DNA of 64,000 nucleotides from JBDWFY01 sp965275915 (GTDB lineage: Bacteria > Pseudomonadota > Alphaproteobacteria > Rhizobiales > Stappiaceae). The stretch covers positions 992,001 to 1,056,000 of the forward strand of contig CBDHYI010000007.1 in assembly GCA_965275915.1 (NCBI GenBank), read 5' to 3'. This document shows positions 53,971 to 63,604 of this stretch, piece by piece. Each line of letters opens with the position of its first letter. Within the stretch, counting starts at the first letter, position 1. Below the pieces are notes generated by a model, which had not been told where the DNA came from, searched no databases, and was given only the letters and a program-made list of their open reading frames with translations. The translations under genes and the position numbers were made by a program.

Positions 53971-55974
53971 ATGACAGTCCTTGATCAGTCTGAGGAAACA
54001 CCGATCGAATCCGCCTCCCTTGCAGAGTCACGGCTCGATTTGCTTCAGGCCGCACTCAATCATATCAATCAGGGCTTCACGGTTTTTGACGCCGACCTCA
54101 GGCTGGTTGCCTGGAACACCCGGCTTTTTGACATGCTGGATCTGCCGCCCCGCCTTGCTGTCCGGGGCACGCATCTTTCCGAGTATTTTCGGGTTATTGC
54201 CGAGCGTGGTGAATATGGCGAAGGCGATGTCGAAGATCAGATAAAAATGCGGGTCGAGCGGGCTCTTGCCTTCCAGCCGCACGCCTTCGAGCGCATGCGC
54301 CCGACGGGACAGGTGATCGCCGTGCAGGGAACGCCGCTGCCCATGGGCGGGTTCGTCACCACCTATACCGACGTCACCCAGGAACGGCATTATCAGGAAG
54401 AACTTGAGCGGACCGTCGAGGAACGCACCAGAGCCCTCCGGCAAAGTGAAGACTGGCTGCGGGTGGTTATGGACAACGTCCCGGCTCTGATTGCGTATCT
54501 CGCACCGGGTCCCGTCTATCGGTTTGCCAACCGACGCTATGCGGAATGGTTTGGTCATACACCCGAATCCATTCAGAACCAGCCGGCGCGAGGTGTCATC
54601 GGCAGTTCGCTTTACGACCAGTTGGAACCGGAGATCCGCCGCGTTTTCGCCGGGCGCGCCGTTTCTTACGAGTATAGCCGCGCCGATGATACCGGTACGC
54701 CGGTACATATGCGTTCGACGCTTATTCCCGATATGGATTCAGCCGGCGATGTTCTTGGGTGTTTTGTACTTTCCCTCGACATCACCGAGCAAAAACACAG
54801 CGAGACCGTTCTGGTTGAAACCCAGCGCATGGAAGCGGTCGGCCAATTGACCGGTGGATTGGCTCACGATTTCAACAATCTTCTGACCGTCATTATCGGC
54901 AATCTTCTGGCGCTGCGGAGCGACGCGGTTCAGGTTCAGTCAGCCGATCAGGAGGAACCGGTGCCGCGTATCGACCCGGCCCTGCACGCCGCCCAGCGGG
55001 GCGCAGAGTTGACCAAACGCCTCCTGGCATTCGCACGCGGTGAACCGCTTGATCCCAGTGAGGTCAATATCGGAACCTTGGTCGACAATGTCGTTCACCT
55101 GTTGCGCGGATCATTGCCGAAAAACATTTCGCTTGAAGCTCCCGGCAGCGAAGATCCGCTTCATGCGCGGATCGATCCGGGCCAGTTCGAAAATGCGCTC
55201 GTGAATCTGGCCCTGAATGCGCGCGATGCGTTGGCCGGTGGCGGAGGCACTATCCGCATTGAGGTGTCACAGCGACATTTTTCAGAACTGGAAGCACAGG
55301 AACTGGGCATACGGTCGGGAATCTATGCGAACATCACCGTAACCGACAACGGCGCGGGCATGGATGAAACGACCCTGCGCCGTGCATTCGAACCATTTTA
55401 TACCACCAAGAAGTTCGGCACCGGAAGCGGACTTGGCCTCGCCATGGTCTACGGCTTTTCAAAGCAATCCGGCGGTCTGGCGCGGCTTCAGTCGGAGCCG
55501 GGTGCCGGAACAACCGTTTCGCTTCTTCTCCCGGTGATCTCTGCCGCAGACGTTCATCTGGACGAAGAACTGGAAGAAGCGATACCCGACAATCTGGGTC
55601 AGGACCGCCTTATTCTGCTGGTCGAAGATGAACCCGATGTTGCAGCCGTCGTCAGCGAGCAGCTTCAGCAGCTTGGCTTTAATGTCCTGATTGCGCATGA
55701 TGCGAAAGACGCAGTTGATCTGGTCCGGGATATTGAAGATATCGAATTCCTGCTCAGCGACATTGTCATGCCCGGCACGCTGGACGGCATAAAACTGGTG
55801 GAGGCTGCAACAAAGATGCGTCCGGAGCTGCGCGTTGCGCTTATGAGCGGATACAGACACGGGGTCGGCCAGGATGAAGATATGCAGGCCGGGATGGACG
55901 TCATTCGATGGCCGGTCCTCGCCAAACCCTTCAACCTTGTTGAACTGGCGCGGACCATCAGTGTGATATCCTGA
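53971..55974 (+). CDS. PAS-domain hybrid sensor histidine kinase with C-terminal receiver
   Basis: A 667-aa cytoplasmic-looking sensor with no membrane segment. Domain order: PAS_7-like (about residues 25-145, LNHINQGFTVFDADLRLVAW), a coiled linker, a second PAS (about 160-280), HisKA with His299 in LTGGLAHDFNNLL, HATPase (FENALVNLALNARDAL, GTGSGLGLAMVYGFSKQSGG) and a receiver with Asp597 in LLSDIVMPG. The ATG at 53971 has a weak site; a TTG at 53881 is an alternative. The response regulator gene follows 1 bp later. The trigger is unknown; neighbouring transporters are candidate targets. Confidence 0.88.
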   Translation: MTVLDQSEETPIESASLAESRLDLLQAALNHINQGFTVFDADLRLVAWNTRLFDMLDLPPRLAVRGTHLSEYFRVIAERGEYGEGDVEDQIKMRVERALAFQPHAFERMRPTGQVIAVQGTPLPMGGFVTTYTDVTQERHYQEELERTVEERTRALRQSEDWLRVVMDNVPALIAYLAPGPVYRFANRRYAEWFGHTPESIQNQPARGVIGSSLYDQLEPEIRRVFAGRAVSYEYSRADDTGTPVHMRSTLIPDMDSAGDVLGCFVLSLDITEQKHSETVLVETQRMEAVGQLTGGLAHDFNNLLTVIIGNLLALRSDAVQVQSADQEEPVPRIDPALHAAQRGAELTKRLLAFARGEPLDPSEVNIGTLVDNVVHLLRGSLPKNISLEAPGSEDPLHARIDPGQFENALVNLALNARDALAGGGGTIRIEVSQRHFSELEAQELGIRSGIYANITVTDNGAGMDETTLRRAFEPFYTTKKFGTGSGLGLAMVYGFSKQSGGLARLQSEPGAGTTVSLLLPVISAADVHLDEELEEAIPDNLGQDRLILLVEDEPDVAAVVSEQLQQLGFNVLIAHDAKDAVDLVRDIEDIEFLLSDIVMPGTLDGIKLVEAATKMRPELRVALMSGYRHGVGQDEDMQAGMDVIRWPVLAKPFNLVELARTISVIS

Positions 55975-55975
55975 A

Positions 55976-56734
55976 ATGCAGACAGACAAACAAGATAGCC
56001 GGATACCGGACGTGGATGCCGACCAGGGTCTTTTGATCGATATTGTCGATGACGAACGGGAAATAGGCGACCTTCTGTCAAAAACCCTGACCTCTTACCG
56101 GTTCCGCAGCCGGATATTCACATCGGCTCTTGCCGCTCTGGACGGGTTCGAGCAGGAACGGCCGGCACTTGTGGTCATCGATCTGGGTCTTCCGGATATG
56201 GACGGCATGGACCTGATCAACCGACTTCGATCCCTGGCGCCGGTGGCTATTATCGTGCTGTCCGGCCGCAGTCATACAGGCGACCGGATCATGGGCCTTG
56301 AGCTGGGAGCGGACGATTACATCGTCAAACCGTTCGATCCGCGCGAAGTGGTCGCCCGCATAAGAAGCGTGCTCCGTCGCAGCAGCCTTCTTGATACCCC
56401 CACGCCGTCAACCGGGACTTTGCAAAAAGCCTGTTTTGAAGGCTGGGTCTTCGAGCCTCATTCCATGCGCCTGATCTCGCCGAGCGGTCTTGAATCCGAT
56501 CTCAGCACCGGAGAAGCCTCTTTGCTCGAAATTCTCCTGCGATCTCCCCGCCGGGTTCTCAGCCGCGATTACCTGCTGGATCACGGCGGCAGTGACGACT
56601 CTCTGGATCGGAGCATCGATGTCCGCATTTCCCGAATACGAAAAAAGCTGGCAAGGGAAAGCGACAAGCCGCTGATCCGGACCGTCTACGGCTCCGGTTA
56701 CATGATGACGGCCGCCGTCGAATGGACGTACTGA
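55976..56734 (+). CDS. OmpR/PhoB-type response regulator
   Basis: A 252-aa regulator. The receiver domain (residues 20-135) has the acidic pair in IVDDERE, phospho-acceptor Asp69 in VVIDLGLPDMDGMD, the Lys in DDYIVKPFDPREVVARI, and is followed by a winged-helix DNA-binding domain (SPRRVLSRDYLLDHGG, RSIDVRISRIRKKL). It lies 1 bp after the hybrid kinase stop, so the two form a phosphorelay pair. It converges on the TRAP genes with only 43 bp between. Confidence 0.92.
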   Translation: MQTDKQDSRIPDVDADQGLLIDIVDDEREIGDLLSKTLTSYRFRSRIFTSALAALDGFEQERPALVVIDLGLPDMDGMDLINRLRSLAPVAIIVLSGRSHTGDRIMGLELGADDYIVKPFDPREVVARIRSVLRRSSLLDTPTPSTGTLQKACFEGWVFEPHSMRLISPSGLESDLSTGEASLLEILLRSPRRVLSRDYLLDHGGSDDSLDRSIDVRISRIRKKLARESDKPLIRTVYGSGYMMTAAVEWTY

Positions 56735-56777
56735 GCGGCCGCTTTTTCGTCACGACTTTACAAGCAACGGGTCTGCG

Positions 56778-59117
56778 TTACTCCATAATATCAGGCAGGA
56801 ACGTCACGATTGACGGCCACCACCAGAGGATCGCCAGCCCCAGCACCTGGATCACCACAAACGGGATTACGCCTTTATAGATGTGTGCAGTGGTCACCGA
56901 AGGCGGCGCCACTCCGCGCAGATAGAACAGCGCGAAACCGAACGGCGGCGTCAGGAACGATGTCTGCAGGTTGATCGCGATCATGATCGTCACCCATTTG
57001 GGATCCAGACTGCCGCCATAGATCACGGGTCCGACGATGGGTATGACGATGTAGATGATCTCGAGAAAATCAAGCACAAACCCCAGAATAAACAGGACCA
57101 GCATCACGATCAGGAAAACGACAAGCTCTTGTTCGAATGAGCGCAAAAACTCCTGAATATAATGCTCTCCGCCAAATGAGATCACCACCAGATTGAGCAT
57201 CTGCGACCCGATCAGGATGGCAAACACCATGCTGGTCACTTTGGCCGATTCACGGACCACCGGACCAAGGATCTTTTTCCCTGCAAGCACGAAGCAGGAA
57301 TAAACCAGTCCGGCAAACGCAATGTGGTAGGCAATAACGGAAATGAAGATGGCGACCCAGTTGGCAAATCCGATGTTCGAAACACCGGTTCGGAGATCGA
57401 AATTGGTGCCGAACAGGAGGAAGACAACAATTGCAAAGGTCGACATCAGAATGAACCGGCCTCTGTTGTTATTGTCCTCGGACAGTTTTCTGTGCGCTGC
57501 AAGCATCAGTGCGCCCGCTGCCCCCAGAGCGGCGGCGGGGGTCGGATTGGTGATCCCGCCCAGAATGGATCCCAGAACCGCGATGATCAGAACGAGCGGC
57601 GGAAACACAACCCTCAGAAGATCGATTTCGGCCAGCTTGGGCATCGCATAGCGCAACCCGTAAAGGATCGCCAAAAACGGAATTGCCTGATAGACAAACG
57701 TCCATCCCGGAGTGGTTATCGGTTGCACCGCAAGCGCATCAACCAACAGGGCTGCGACAATACCGGCACCGCCAACAAGCAGTGCCGGGGGCACTGAGCC
57801 CGGAAACAGGGCGTAGCTTGTCGTGAAGATAAGCGCGATGACAAACAGACCGACCAGCAGCGTCATGGAAATCGGCGGCAGCTCGGCAGCAATCCTGGCG
57901 ACATCCGTGTCATCCAGATTTTCCTGGGCGCTTTGACCGGAAACACCGGCAGCGGCGGCTGCGACGGAACGGTCCCATCTCTCCTGTCCATGAAGCTCGA
58001 TCATCGACGCCTGGCATTGCGCAGAAACATTCGTCCGCAGAAGACCCTCACCTGCCAACGAGCCATTGCCGCTGGCGGTGATTGCCTGCGACCCGGCCAC
58101 ACCCAGAGTACCGGCGGCACCAATCAGCAGCAGGCCGATCGCCGGAACGCCAAGGAACCAGAACAGTTTATGCTGAACGCTGGTGCGTGGTCCGCTTCGG
58201 TCATCCTCGAAGGTGACCGGAGGTGCTTTTGAAGGGTTCAGCAACGCATAGCCAAACGCGAAGACACCATAGAGAACCGCCAGCATAACGCCGGGGACAA
58301 TGGCGGCCTGAAACAGCGTGCCCACCGAAAGAACGGCGGCCTCGCCAAGATATGTCAGGGCATCCGAGCAGCCGGCCAACTTGGCTCGATTTTCCTGCGC
58401 CGTGGCATAAAGGTCGCCGGCCAGGGTTCCCAAGAGAACAATGACGATCGATGGCGGTATAATCTGGCCCAGGGTGCCGGAGGCAGAGATGACGCCCGTC
58501 GAAAGTTGCGGCGAATAGCCGTTGCGCAACATGGTCGGCAGGGAAAGAAGTCCCATGGTGACAACCGTCGCACCGACAATTCCGGTCGATGCGGCAAGAA
58601 ACGCCCCCACGACCACGACGGAAACGGCCAACCCGCCCGGCAGCGGGCCGAAAACCCGGGCCATTGTAGTCAACAGATCGTTGGCAATCTTGGATCTTTC
58701 AAGAGCGATGCCCATCAGAACGAACATTGCCACGGCAAGCAGCGTCTCGATGGAGGGCCCGGCCAGGACCCGCTCATTCATCCGGTTCACGATAAACGTG
58801 ATGGTTCGGAAAAAAGCCCCGTCGACCCCACGTTCAAACAACGGAACGAACTCCGTCGGCAAGTCCGGATATTTGAAAATCGTTACATCATGTTTTGCGA
58901 CACCGCCGGCCACAAGCTGTCGATACGCTTCGCTGCCGGTATCGACGATTTCCTTCTGCAGGATCCCGGCGCTGGCCAGTCCGCCGATGATGCCAAAGGC
59001 AATCACTGCAGCTCCACCGATGGCAAACGCAACCGGATACCCGGTCATGATGCCCGTGAAGAGACAGATGAAAACGATGATGAGGCTGATTTCTACCCCG
59101 TCCATTCCAAAAAGCAT
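56778..59117 (-). CDS. dctM: TRAP transporter large permease (DctM-like, extended 779-aa form)
   Basis: Inner-membrane large subunit of a Na+-driven TRAP importer. The DctM signatures VVGAFLAASTGIVGATVVTM and SGTLGQIIPPSIVIVLLG are present, and the C-terminal half holds FVLDFLEIIYIVIPIVGPVI and SFLTPPFGFALFYLRG. At 779 residues it is far longer than the usual about 430. Extra material includes a periplasmic segment near residues 55-105 and a long soluble segment with added helices around 300-520. Long DctM forms are known from TakP-type systems of alphaproteobacteria. It lies 24 bp after the small-subunit gene. Confidence 0.88.
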   Translation of the reverse strand: MLFGMDGVEISLIIVFICLFTGIMTGYPVAFAIGGAAVIAFGIIGGLASAGILQKEIVDTGSEAYRQLVAGGVAKHDVTIFKYPDLPTEFVPLFERGVDGAFFRTITFIVNRMNERVLAGPSIETLLAVAMFVLMGIALERSKIANDLLTTMARVFGPLPGGLAVSVVVVGAFLAASTGIVGATVVTMGLLSLPTMLRNGYSPQLSTGVISASGTLGQIIPPSIVIVLLGTLAGDLYATAQENRAKLAGCSDALTYLGEAAVLSVGTLFQAAIVPGVMLAVLYGVFAFGYALLNPSKAPPVTFEDDRSGPRTSVQHKLFWFLGVPAIGLLLIGAAGTLGVAGSQAITASGNGSLAGEGLLRTNVSAQCQASMIELHGQERWDRSVAAAAAGVSGQSAQENLDDTDVARIAAELPPISMTLLVGLFVIALIFTTSYALFPGSVPPALLVGGAGIVAALLVDALAVQPITTPGWTFVYQAIPFLAILYGLRYAMPKLAEIDLLRVVFPPLVLIIAVLGSILGGITNPTPAAALGAAGALMLAAHRKLSEDNNNRGRFILMSTFAIVVFLLFGTNFDLRTGVSNIGFANWVAIFISVIAYHIAFAGLVYSCFVLAGKKILGPVVRESAKVTSMVFAILIGSQMLNLVVISFGGEHYIQEFLRSFEQELVVFLIVMLVLFILGFVLDFLEIIYIVIPIVGPVIYGGSLDPKWVTIMIAINLQTSFLTPPFGFALFYLRGVAPPSVTTAHIYKGVIPFVVIQVLGLAILWWWPSIVTFLPDIME

Positions 59118-59141
59118 TGTCTTTTCGCCGCCCCGATACGG

Positions 59142-60062
59142 TTATGCCGAGTGTGAGACTTCGGCGGGTTGAGACGCCTCGCCGTCGGTCTCAAGGTCCT
59201 GATCGCGATCCAGATACTTCCCGTGGGAGTCCGGCCCTTCGATCAGCTCAAGCAGGTTGCGGTAGAAGAAAGCGAGGCCCTGCAGGAACATCAGGCCCGC
59301 GAACGACACAAGCAGAATCTTGAAGAGGAAATATCCGTCAAATCCGTTCGGCGAAAAGCCGATCGTCTCGACATTCCATTTCATGATCCTGACCTTGCGC
59401 TCGAGCTGCTCGAGCGTGTTGACGGTCGCAACTTTCGGGGTAATCAGATGCCGCCACATGAAAGCCCATCCGAACAGCCAGACGATGGTCATGAACGGCA
59501 GCACGAAAAACAGCGATCCGAACATGTCGATGATCCGCTTTCCGCGATATTTCATGCCGCTGTAAAAAAGATCGACCCGAACGTGTCCGCCCTGAATGAA
59601 CGTGTACGCAGCGCAGAGCGCAACGATCATCGCGTTATAGAGCTTGAGTTCCTCGGCAAACCAACTGATGTCCCGCGTGAAGCTGACCCCGAAGGGACTT
59701 ACGGAGATTTCAGACAGCCGGAACATCCGCTGAATTGCGATGATCATCACCTGCTGCAGGACCATGATCAATGCAGCCCATGCTGCCAGACGTCCGATGC
59801 CGTTATTGATGCCCTCAATAACGCGCACCACGCTCCAAAGGAACTGACGCCGCCACAACCCGACAATCAGGATAATGACGGCCAGATCGAAGACGATAAA
59901 GAAAAATTCAACCGATGCGCCGTAGTAGATAACCCGGACCAGCCATTCCATGCTGGTCAGATTTGAAAGCGTCGGCCAGGCGCTCGGACTCGTCAGAATG
60001 GTGAAGAGATTGACGATCCCCCCCACCACATGACTGAAGAACCAGACAATGGCGTCTATCAT
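59142..60062 (-). CDS. dctQ: TRAP transporter small permease (DctQ-like)
   Basis: A 306-aa membrane protein, longer than classic DctQ (about 170). Core segments include YGASVEFFFIVFDLAVIILI, the AAYTFIQGGHVRVDLFYSGM motif typical of DctQ, and FVLPFMTIVWLFGWAFMWRH. An N-terminal extension with one added hydrophobic segment is present, and the tail is acidic (YLDRDQDLETDGEASQPAEV). It pairs with the long DctM. Confidence 0.87.
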   Translation of the reverse strand: MIDAIVWFFSHVVGGIVNLFTILTSPSAWPTLSNLTSMEWLVRVIYYGASVEFFFIVFDLAVIILIVGLWRRQFLWSVVRVIEGINNGIGRLAAWAALIMVLQQVMIIAIQRMFRLSEISVSPFGVSFTRDISWFAEELKLYNAMIVALCAAYTFIQGGHVRVDLFYSGMKYRGKRIIDMFGSLFFVLPFMTIVWLFGWAFMWRHLITPKVATVNTLEQLERKVRIMKWNVETIGFSPNGFDGYFLFKILLVSFAGLMFLQGLAFFYRNLLELIEGPDSHGKYLDRDQDLETDGEASQPAEVSHSA

Positions 60063-60099
60063 CGTCGCTATAACCTATGGACTATATCGAGCCCACCCG

Positions 60100-60143
60100 G
60101 GCTCAGGACCCATCAATTGCGTGCAATTGATGGGTCCTGAGCC
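60100..60143. repeat. 44-nt perfect palindrome built from MITE terminal repeats
   Basis: Two 21-nt arms (60100-60120 and 60123-60143) are exact reverse complements separated by GT. The outer 14 bases GGCTCAGGACCCAT equal the MITE copy C end, and the next bases differ slightly. No TA duplication flanks it. It could be a deletion derivative of the 266-bp element keeping only its ends. As RNA it makes a very stable hairpin between dctP and dctQ. Confidence 0.7.
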
Positions 60144-60201
60144 TGAACCGTCCTGGCGCGCTGTCCTGCCACGCGCCGGCTTCGGGCTCTGTTCCCCTTT
60201 T

Positions 60202-60239
60202 TTGCCGGGCCGTTTTTTTATTTGTGGCCGGCCCGGCAA
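60202..60239 (-). promoter_or_regulatory. Intercistronic hairpin after dctP
   Basis: An 11-bp perfect stem (TTGCCGGGCCG with its complement) around a 16-nt A-rich loop, 21 bp after the dctP stop. In the operon's direction it is followed by a short A-run, not T, so it should protect or attenuate rather than fully terminate. On the plus strand a run of seven T lies in the loop. Confidence 0.6.
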
Positions 60240-60260
60240 GTTCTTCAAACGCTGCCGGAC

Positions 60261-61346
60261 TTAACCGAGAACGCGATCCCGCTGTGTCTGGTAAATCGAC
60301 ACGGACTGAGAAATCCATCCTGCGGATTTTTTCAATGAGTCAGTGTAGGAGTCATAGATCTTCTTGAAGATCTCATCGTCCATGTTCTCTTCATAGACCT
60401 TCTGGGAGGCCTCCCCGAATGCATCCCAAACACTGTCAGGAAACTGCGAGACAATGACACCATCGGCAATCAGACGCTGCAATGCCGCGCCGTTGTTGGA
60501 CAGATATTGCGACATGTTCCAGACATTGGCTTCACCGCAGGCCATCTCGATGATCTTCTGATGCGCCGGAGACAGACCGTTAAACACTTCCCGGTTTGTC
60601 GCGCACGTCAATGCGGCACTGGGCTCGTGGAAGCCGGCGGCGTAGTAGATCTTGGTAATTTCCTGGAAACCCGCCTTTTCGTCCGCCCAAGGACCGATCC
60701 ACTCGGTCCCGTCAATCGCGCCGGACGACAGGGCCTGGTACACTTCCGATCCGGGAATATTCTGGATTGATGCGCCCATATGTCCCAGAGCCTTACCGCC
60801 AAGACCGGGCATGCGGAATTTCAGGCCGTTAAAATCTTCCGGGCCTTTGATCGGCTCGCGGAACCAACCGCCGGCCTGAGAAGACGTGTTACCGGCAGCG
60901 AAAGATTTAAGGTTAAACAGCTCTCCGAGCTCTTCGCCCAGCTCGCGGCCACCCATATGGTACCACCAGTTATTGTGCTCCGTCGCGGTCATGCCGAAGG
61001 GCACACCGGTGAAGAATGCAAAACCCGGGCTCTGCCCAAGGAAGTAATAGTCAGCCGCATGATACATGTCGGCCTGGCCGGATGACACGGCATCGAAGAC
61101 TTCAAATGCGCCAACAAGTTCGCCGGCGGCTTTCACTTCGATTTCAAGCGATCCGTCGGACATGGCATTGACATTGTCGGCAACGCGCTGAGCGGCATCA
61201 AAAACACCGGCAAGACCCCGGCCCCACGATGTCACCATCGTCAGTTTTGTTTTTCCCTGCGCAATTGCGGGCGCTGCAAGAGTGGTGGTTGCGGCGGCGG
61301 CACCAGCGCCAATACCTGCGTTCTTCAGAAACGAACGACGATCCAT
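60261..61346 (-). CDS. dctP: TRAP transporter substrate-binding protein (TakP/DctP-like)
   Basis: A 361-aa periplasmic binding protein. The start at 61346 follows GGGAGGAAAGT; the longer open frame upstream reads antisense through the kinase gene and is not real. The N-terminus is twin-arginine-like (DRRSFLKNAGIGAGAAAATT, cleavage after APAIAQ), as in TakP. Ligand-site Arg candidates are in FRMPGLGG and FREPIKG, and EWIGPWADEKAGFQE matches TakP-type 2-oxoacid binders. The ligand is probably a 2-oxo or other monocarboxylate (family knowledge plus inference). Confidence 0.9.
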   Translation of the reverse strand: MDRRSFLKNAGIGAGAAAATTTLAAPAIAQGKTKLTMVTSWGRGLAGVFDAAQRVADNVNAMSDGSLEIEVKAAGELVGAFEVFDAVSSGQADMYHAADYYFLGQSPGFAFFTGVPFGMTATEHNNWWYHMGGRELGEELGELFNLKSFAAGNTSSQAGGWFREPIKGPEDFNGLKFRMPGLGGKALGHMGASIQNIPGSEVYQALSSGAIDGTEWIGPWADEKAGFQEITKIYYAAGFHEPSAALTCATNREVFNGLSPAHQKIIEMACGEANVWNMSQYLSNNGAALQRLIADGVIVSQFPDSVWDAFGEASQKVYEENMDDEIFKKIYDSYTDSLKKSAGWISQSVSIYQTQRDRVLG

Positions 61347-61589
61347 ACTTTCCTCCCATGTAAGAGGATGCAGAACGTGAAACTGCACCCCGATACGGAC
61401 CAAATTCCTAAGTGTCCAGCCAAACAGTTGCATTTTTGGACCCGTAGTGTCTAGGTGAAGAATCGCGCGCAACGCCACTGTATAAATTACTGAACTTATC
61501 CGTATTACTACGCAAAACGATCCATTAAGCCGTTTATACGCAACAGAAATGGCACTATTCTGGCTCAAAAGACGGGGAATACGCGTACC
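61347..61589. promoter_or_regulatory. Divergent dctP / sensor-kinase promoter region
   Basis: A 243-bp spacer between dctPQM and the two-component pair. It is AT-richer than the genes. No precise operator could be defined; a binding site for the NarL-type regulator would be expected here. Confidence 0.4.
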
Positions 61590-62951
61590 GTGACACTCAA
61601 GGCGAAACTCTATCTCATCACAATCCTGCCGCTGGTGCTGGTGTCTCTGCTGACGGCGGCTGTGCTGTGGTTTCAGTCCGAGCGCTTTATTGTGGCTGAA
61701 GTTGAAGCCGTCGAACAGAAAATCATGGCCGGCAAACGAACCGAGCTTGAAAATTACACACGTCTGGCGCTGACGGCGATTGACGACGTTTATGAAAACG
61801 AGCCGGGCGGCCGGGCAGCGGCGCAGACACGGGTCAAGCAGATCCTGAACACCATGGATTTCGGCGAAGACGGCTACTTTTATGTCTATGATTTTGGCGG
61901 CGTTAATCTGGTTCACCCCAAAATTACCGACTATGTCGGACAGAACCTCTGGGATCTTGAAGATCCCACCGGAAACAAGGTGATTCAGGGTCTGATCGCA
62001 CAAGCCAGGCAAGGCGGCGGTTTTCACCGTTATATCTGGCACAAGCCATCCGCCCGCGTGCTCGCGGAAAAACTCGGCTATGCGACGCAGCTTGAAAAAT
62101 GGGGCTGGATGATCGGAACCGGCATCTATATCGACGATGTCGCGCGTGAGGTCGCACAGATCAAAGCGGAAATCGAAAAAAACGTCCAGCAGACCGCAAT
62201 TGTGATGTTTCTGATCACATGCGCCGCCATTTTGATCGTTGCGGGCACGATCATCGGCTTTCGGATTTCCGAACAGCGAATCGCAGACAGGAAACTGAAG
62301 GAACTCACGCACCGCATCGTCGAGGTTCAGGAAGAAGAACGCAAACGCGTTTCCACCGAGCTCCACGACAGCATCTCCCAACTGCTTGTTTCAATCCGTT
62401 ACTCGCTGGACCTTGCGGAACTCAAATCGCATGCCGTTCCTGAGGCGAAAAAACTCATTTCGAAGTCTCTGCAGATTCTTGAGAACGCGCTGAACGAAAT
62501 ACGCCGGATTTCAAAGGATCTGCGCCCCAGCGTCCTTGACGATATGGGCCTTGCCGCCGCTGTCATGAGCCTTGGCAAGGATTTCCAGGAGCAGACCGGA
62601 ATTGACGTCAGAGTCACCGCCGAGCGCTGCCACAATCGTCTCAGCAATGAGGCCAAGACCGCAGTTTATCGTGTCGTCCAGGAAGCGTTGACCAATGTTG
62701 CCCGACATTCCGGTGCGCGCACCGTTTCAATCAAAATCCACAGCGGCCCGTTGGACCTGCATCTGCAGATAGCGGATGATGGATGCGGTATCCCCGAACC
62801 GGTCAATTTCGGACGGGGACTGGGCATTCGCAATATGCGCGAACGGATCGACACGCATGAGGGTGAGATCGTATTGCGGCGCCGCCGCAGCGGCGGGACA
62901 GCGATCGATGTCCGCCTTCCCTGGCAGAAACAGCATTTGGAGGCGGCATGA
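61590..62951 (+). CDS. Cache-domain sensor histidine kinase (NarX/DegS-like HisKA_3)
   Basis: A 453-aa membrane sensor. Membrane segment 1 is at residues 7-27; a periplasmic single-Cache domain follows (about 30-185, with MDFGEDGYFYVYDFGGVNLVHP and GWMIGTGIYIDDV typical of the sCache_2 group); membrane segment 2 is at about 200-222. HisKA_3 carries His259 in STELHDSISQLLVSIRY, and the HATPase has EALTNVARHSGA and GRGLGIRNMRERI. The GTG at 61590 follows GGGGA. It overlaps the regulator gene by 4 bp. Its position opposite dctPQM suggests that it senses the TRAP substrate in the periplasm. Confidence 0.9.
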   Translation: MTLKAKLYLITILPLVLVSLLTAAVLWFQSERFIVAEVEAVEQKIMAGKRTELENYTRLALTAIDDVYENEPGGRAAAQTRVKQILNTMDFGEDGYFYVYDFGGVNLVHPKITDYVGQNLWDLEDPTGNKVIQGLIAQARQGGGFHRYIWHKPSARVLAEKLGYATQLEKWGWMIGTGIYIDDVAREVAQIKAEIEKNVQQTAIVMFLITCAAILIVAGTIIGFRISEQRIADRKLKELTHRIVEVQEEERKRVSTELHDSISQLLVSIRYSLDLAELKSHAVPEAKKLISKSLQILENALNEIRRISKDLRPSVLDDMGLAAAVMSLGKDFQEQTGIDVRVTAERCHNRLSNEAKTAVYRVVQEALTNVARHSGARTVSIKIHSGPLDLHLQIADDGCGIPEPVNFGRGLGIRNMRERIDTHEGEIVLRRRRSGGTAIDVRLPWQKQHLEAA

Positions 62952-63604
62952 CCGGGATTTCGCCGCTTCCGGGCGACCCGCTGCGCATTCTTCTGGCCGA
63001 TGATCATGAACTTGTCCGCGACGGCATCCGGGCGCGACTGGAAAGCACGCGGAACTTTTCCGTAATAGGCGAAGCCACCAACGGTGAAGAGGCCGTCGAA
63101 CTTGCGCTCAGGCTGAAACCGGACCTGATCATGCTGGATGTGTCAATGCCGCTCAAAAACGGTCTGGAAGTCGCCCGGGAAATCCGCACCAGAAATGCCG
63201 ACGCACGTATTCTTATTCTTTCGATCTACGATAATCCGGAGTATGTGCGCGGCGCGATGCAGGCCGGCGCCAATGGATATATCCTGAAAGATGTCTCAGC
63301 GACGGATATGATCAGAGCCATCACCAGCATCGCATCGGGCGGTTATTATTTCAGCTCGCAGGTCGCGCCGACGCTGATGGGGCTTGAAGCGAAGCCCGTT
63401 GTTGATGATCCGTACGGCCTGACCGAACGCGAACGTGAAGTTTTGGGGGCCATTGCCAAGGGCCGGTCGAACAAGGAAACCGCCAAAGCGCTCGATATAA
63501 GCGTCCGCACCGTGGAATCCCATCGGTTGAATATCCGGGACAAAGTCGGCGGCGGAAATGCCGCCCATCTGGCGCGTATTGCCCAGAAACTGAATTTGCT
63601 TTAG
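62948..63604 (+). CDS. NarL/FixJ-type response regulator
   Basis: A 218-aa regulator. The receiver has the acidic pair in LLADDHELV, phospho-acceptor Asp64 in LIMLDVSMPLKNG and conserved Lys in GYILKDVSATD. The C-terminal LuxR-type HTH is TEREREVLGAIAKGRSNKET, ending AARIAQKLNLL-like. It is coupled to the Cache kinase by an ATGA overlap. The stop codon TAG uses the TA target of MITE copy C plus the first base of that element. Confidence 0.93.
   Translation: MTGISPLPGDPLRILLADDHELVRDGIRARLESTRNFSVIGEATNGEEAVELALRLKPDLIMLDVSMPLKNGLEVAREIRTRNADARILILSIYDNPEYVRGAMQAGANGYILKDVSATDMIRAITSIASGGYYFSSQVAPTLMGLEAKPVVDDPYGLTEREREVLGAIAKGRSNKETAKALDISVRTVESHRLNIRDKVGGGNAAHLARIAQKLNLL

Noticed and set aside
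61347..62381. N-terminal extension of the minus-strand frame that contains dctP
   Set aside because: It runs antisense through the Cache-kinase gene; the true dctP start at 61346 has a strong ribosome site and a signal peptide.
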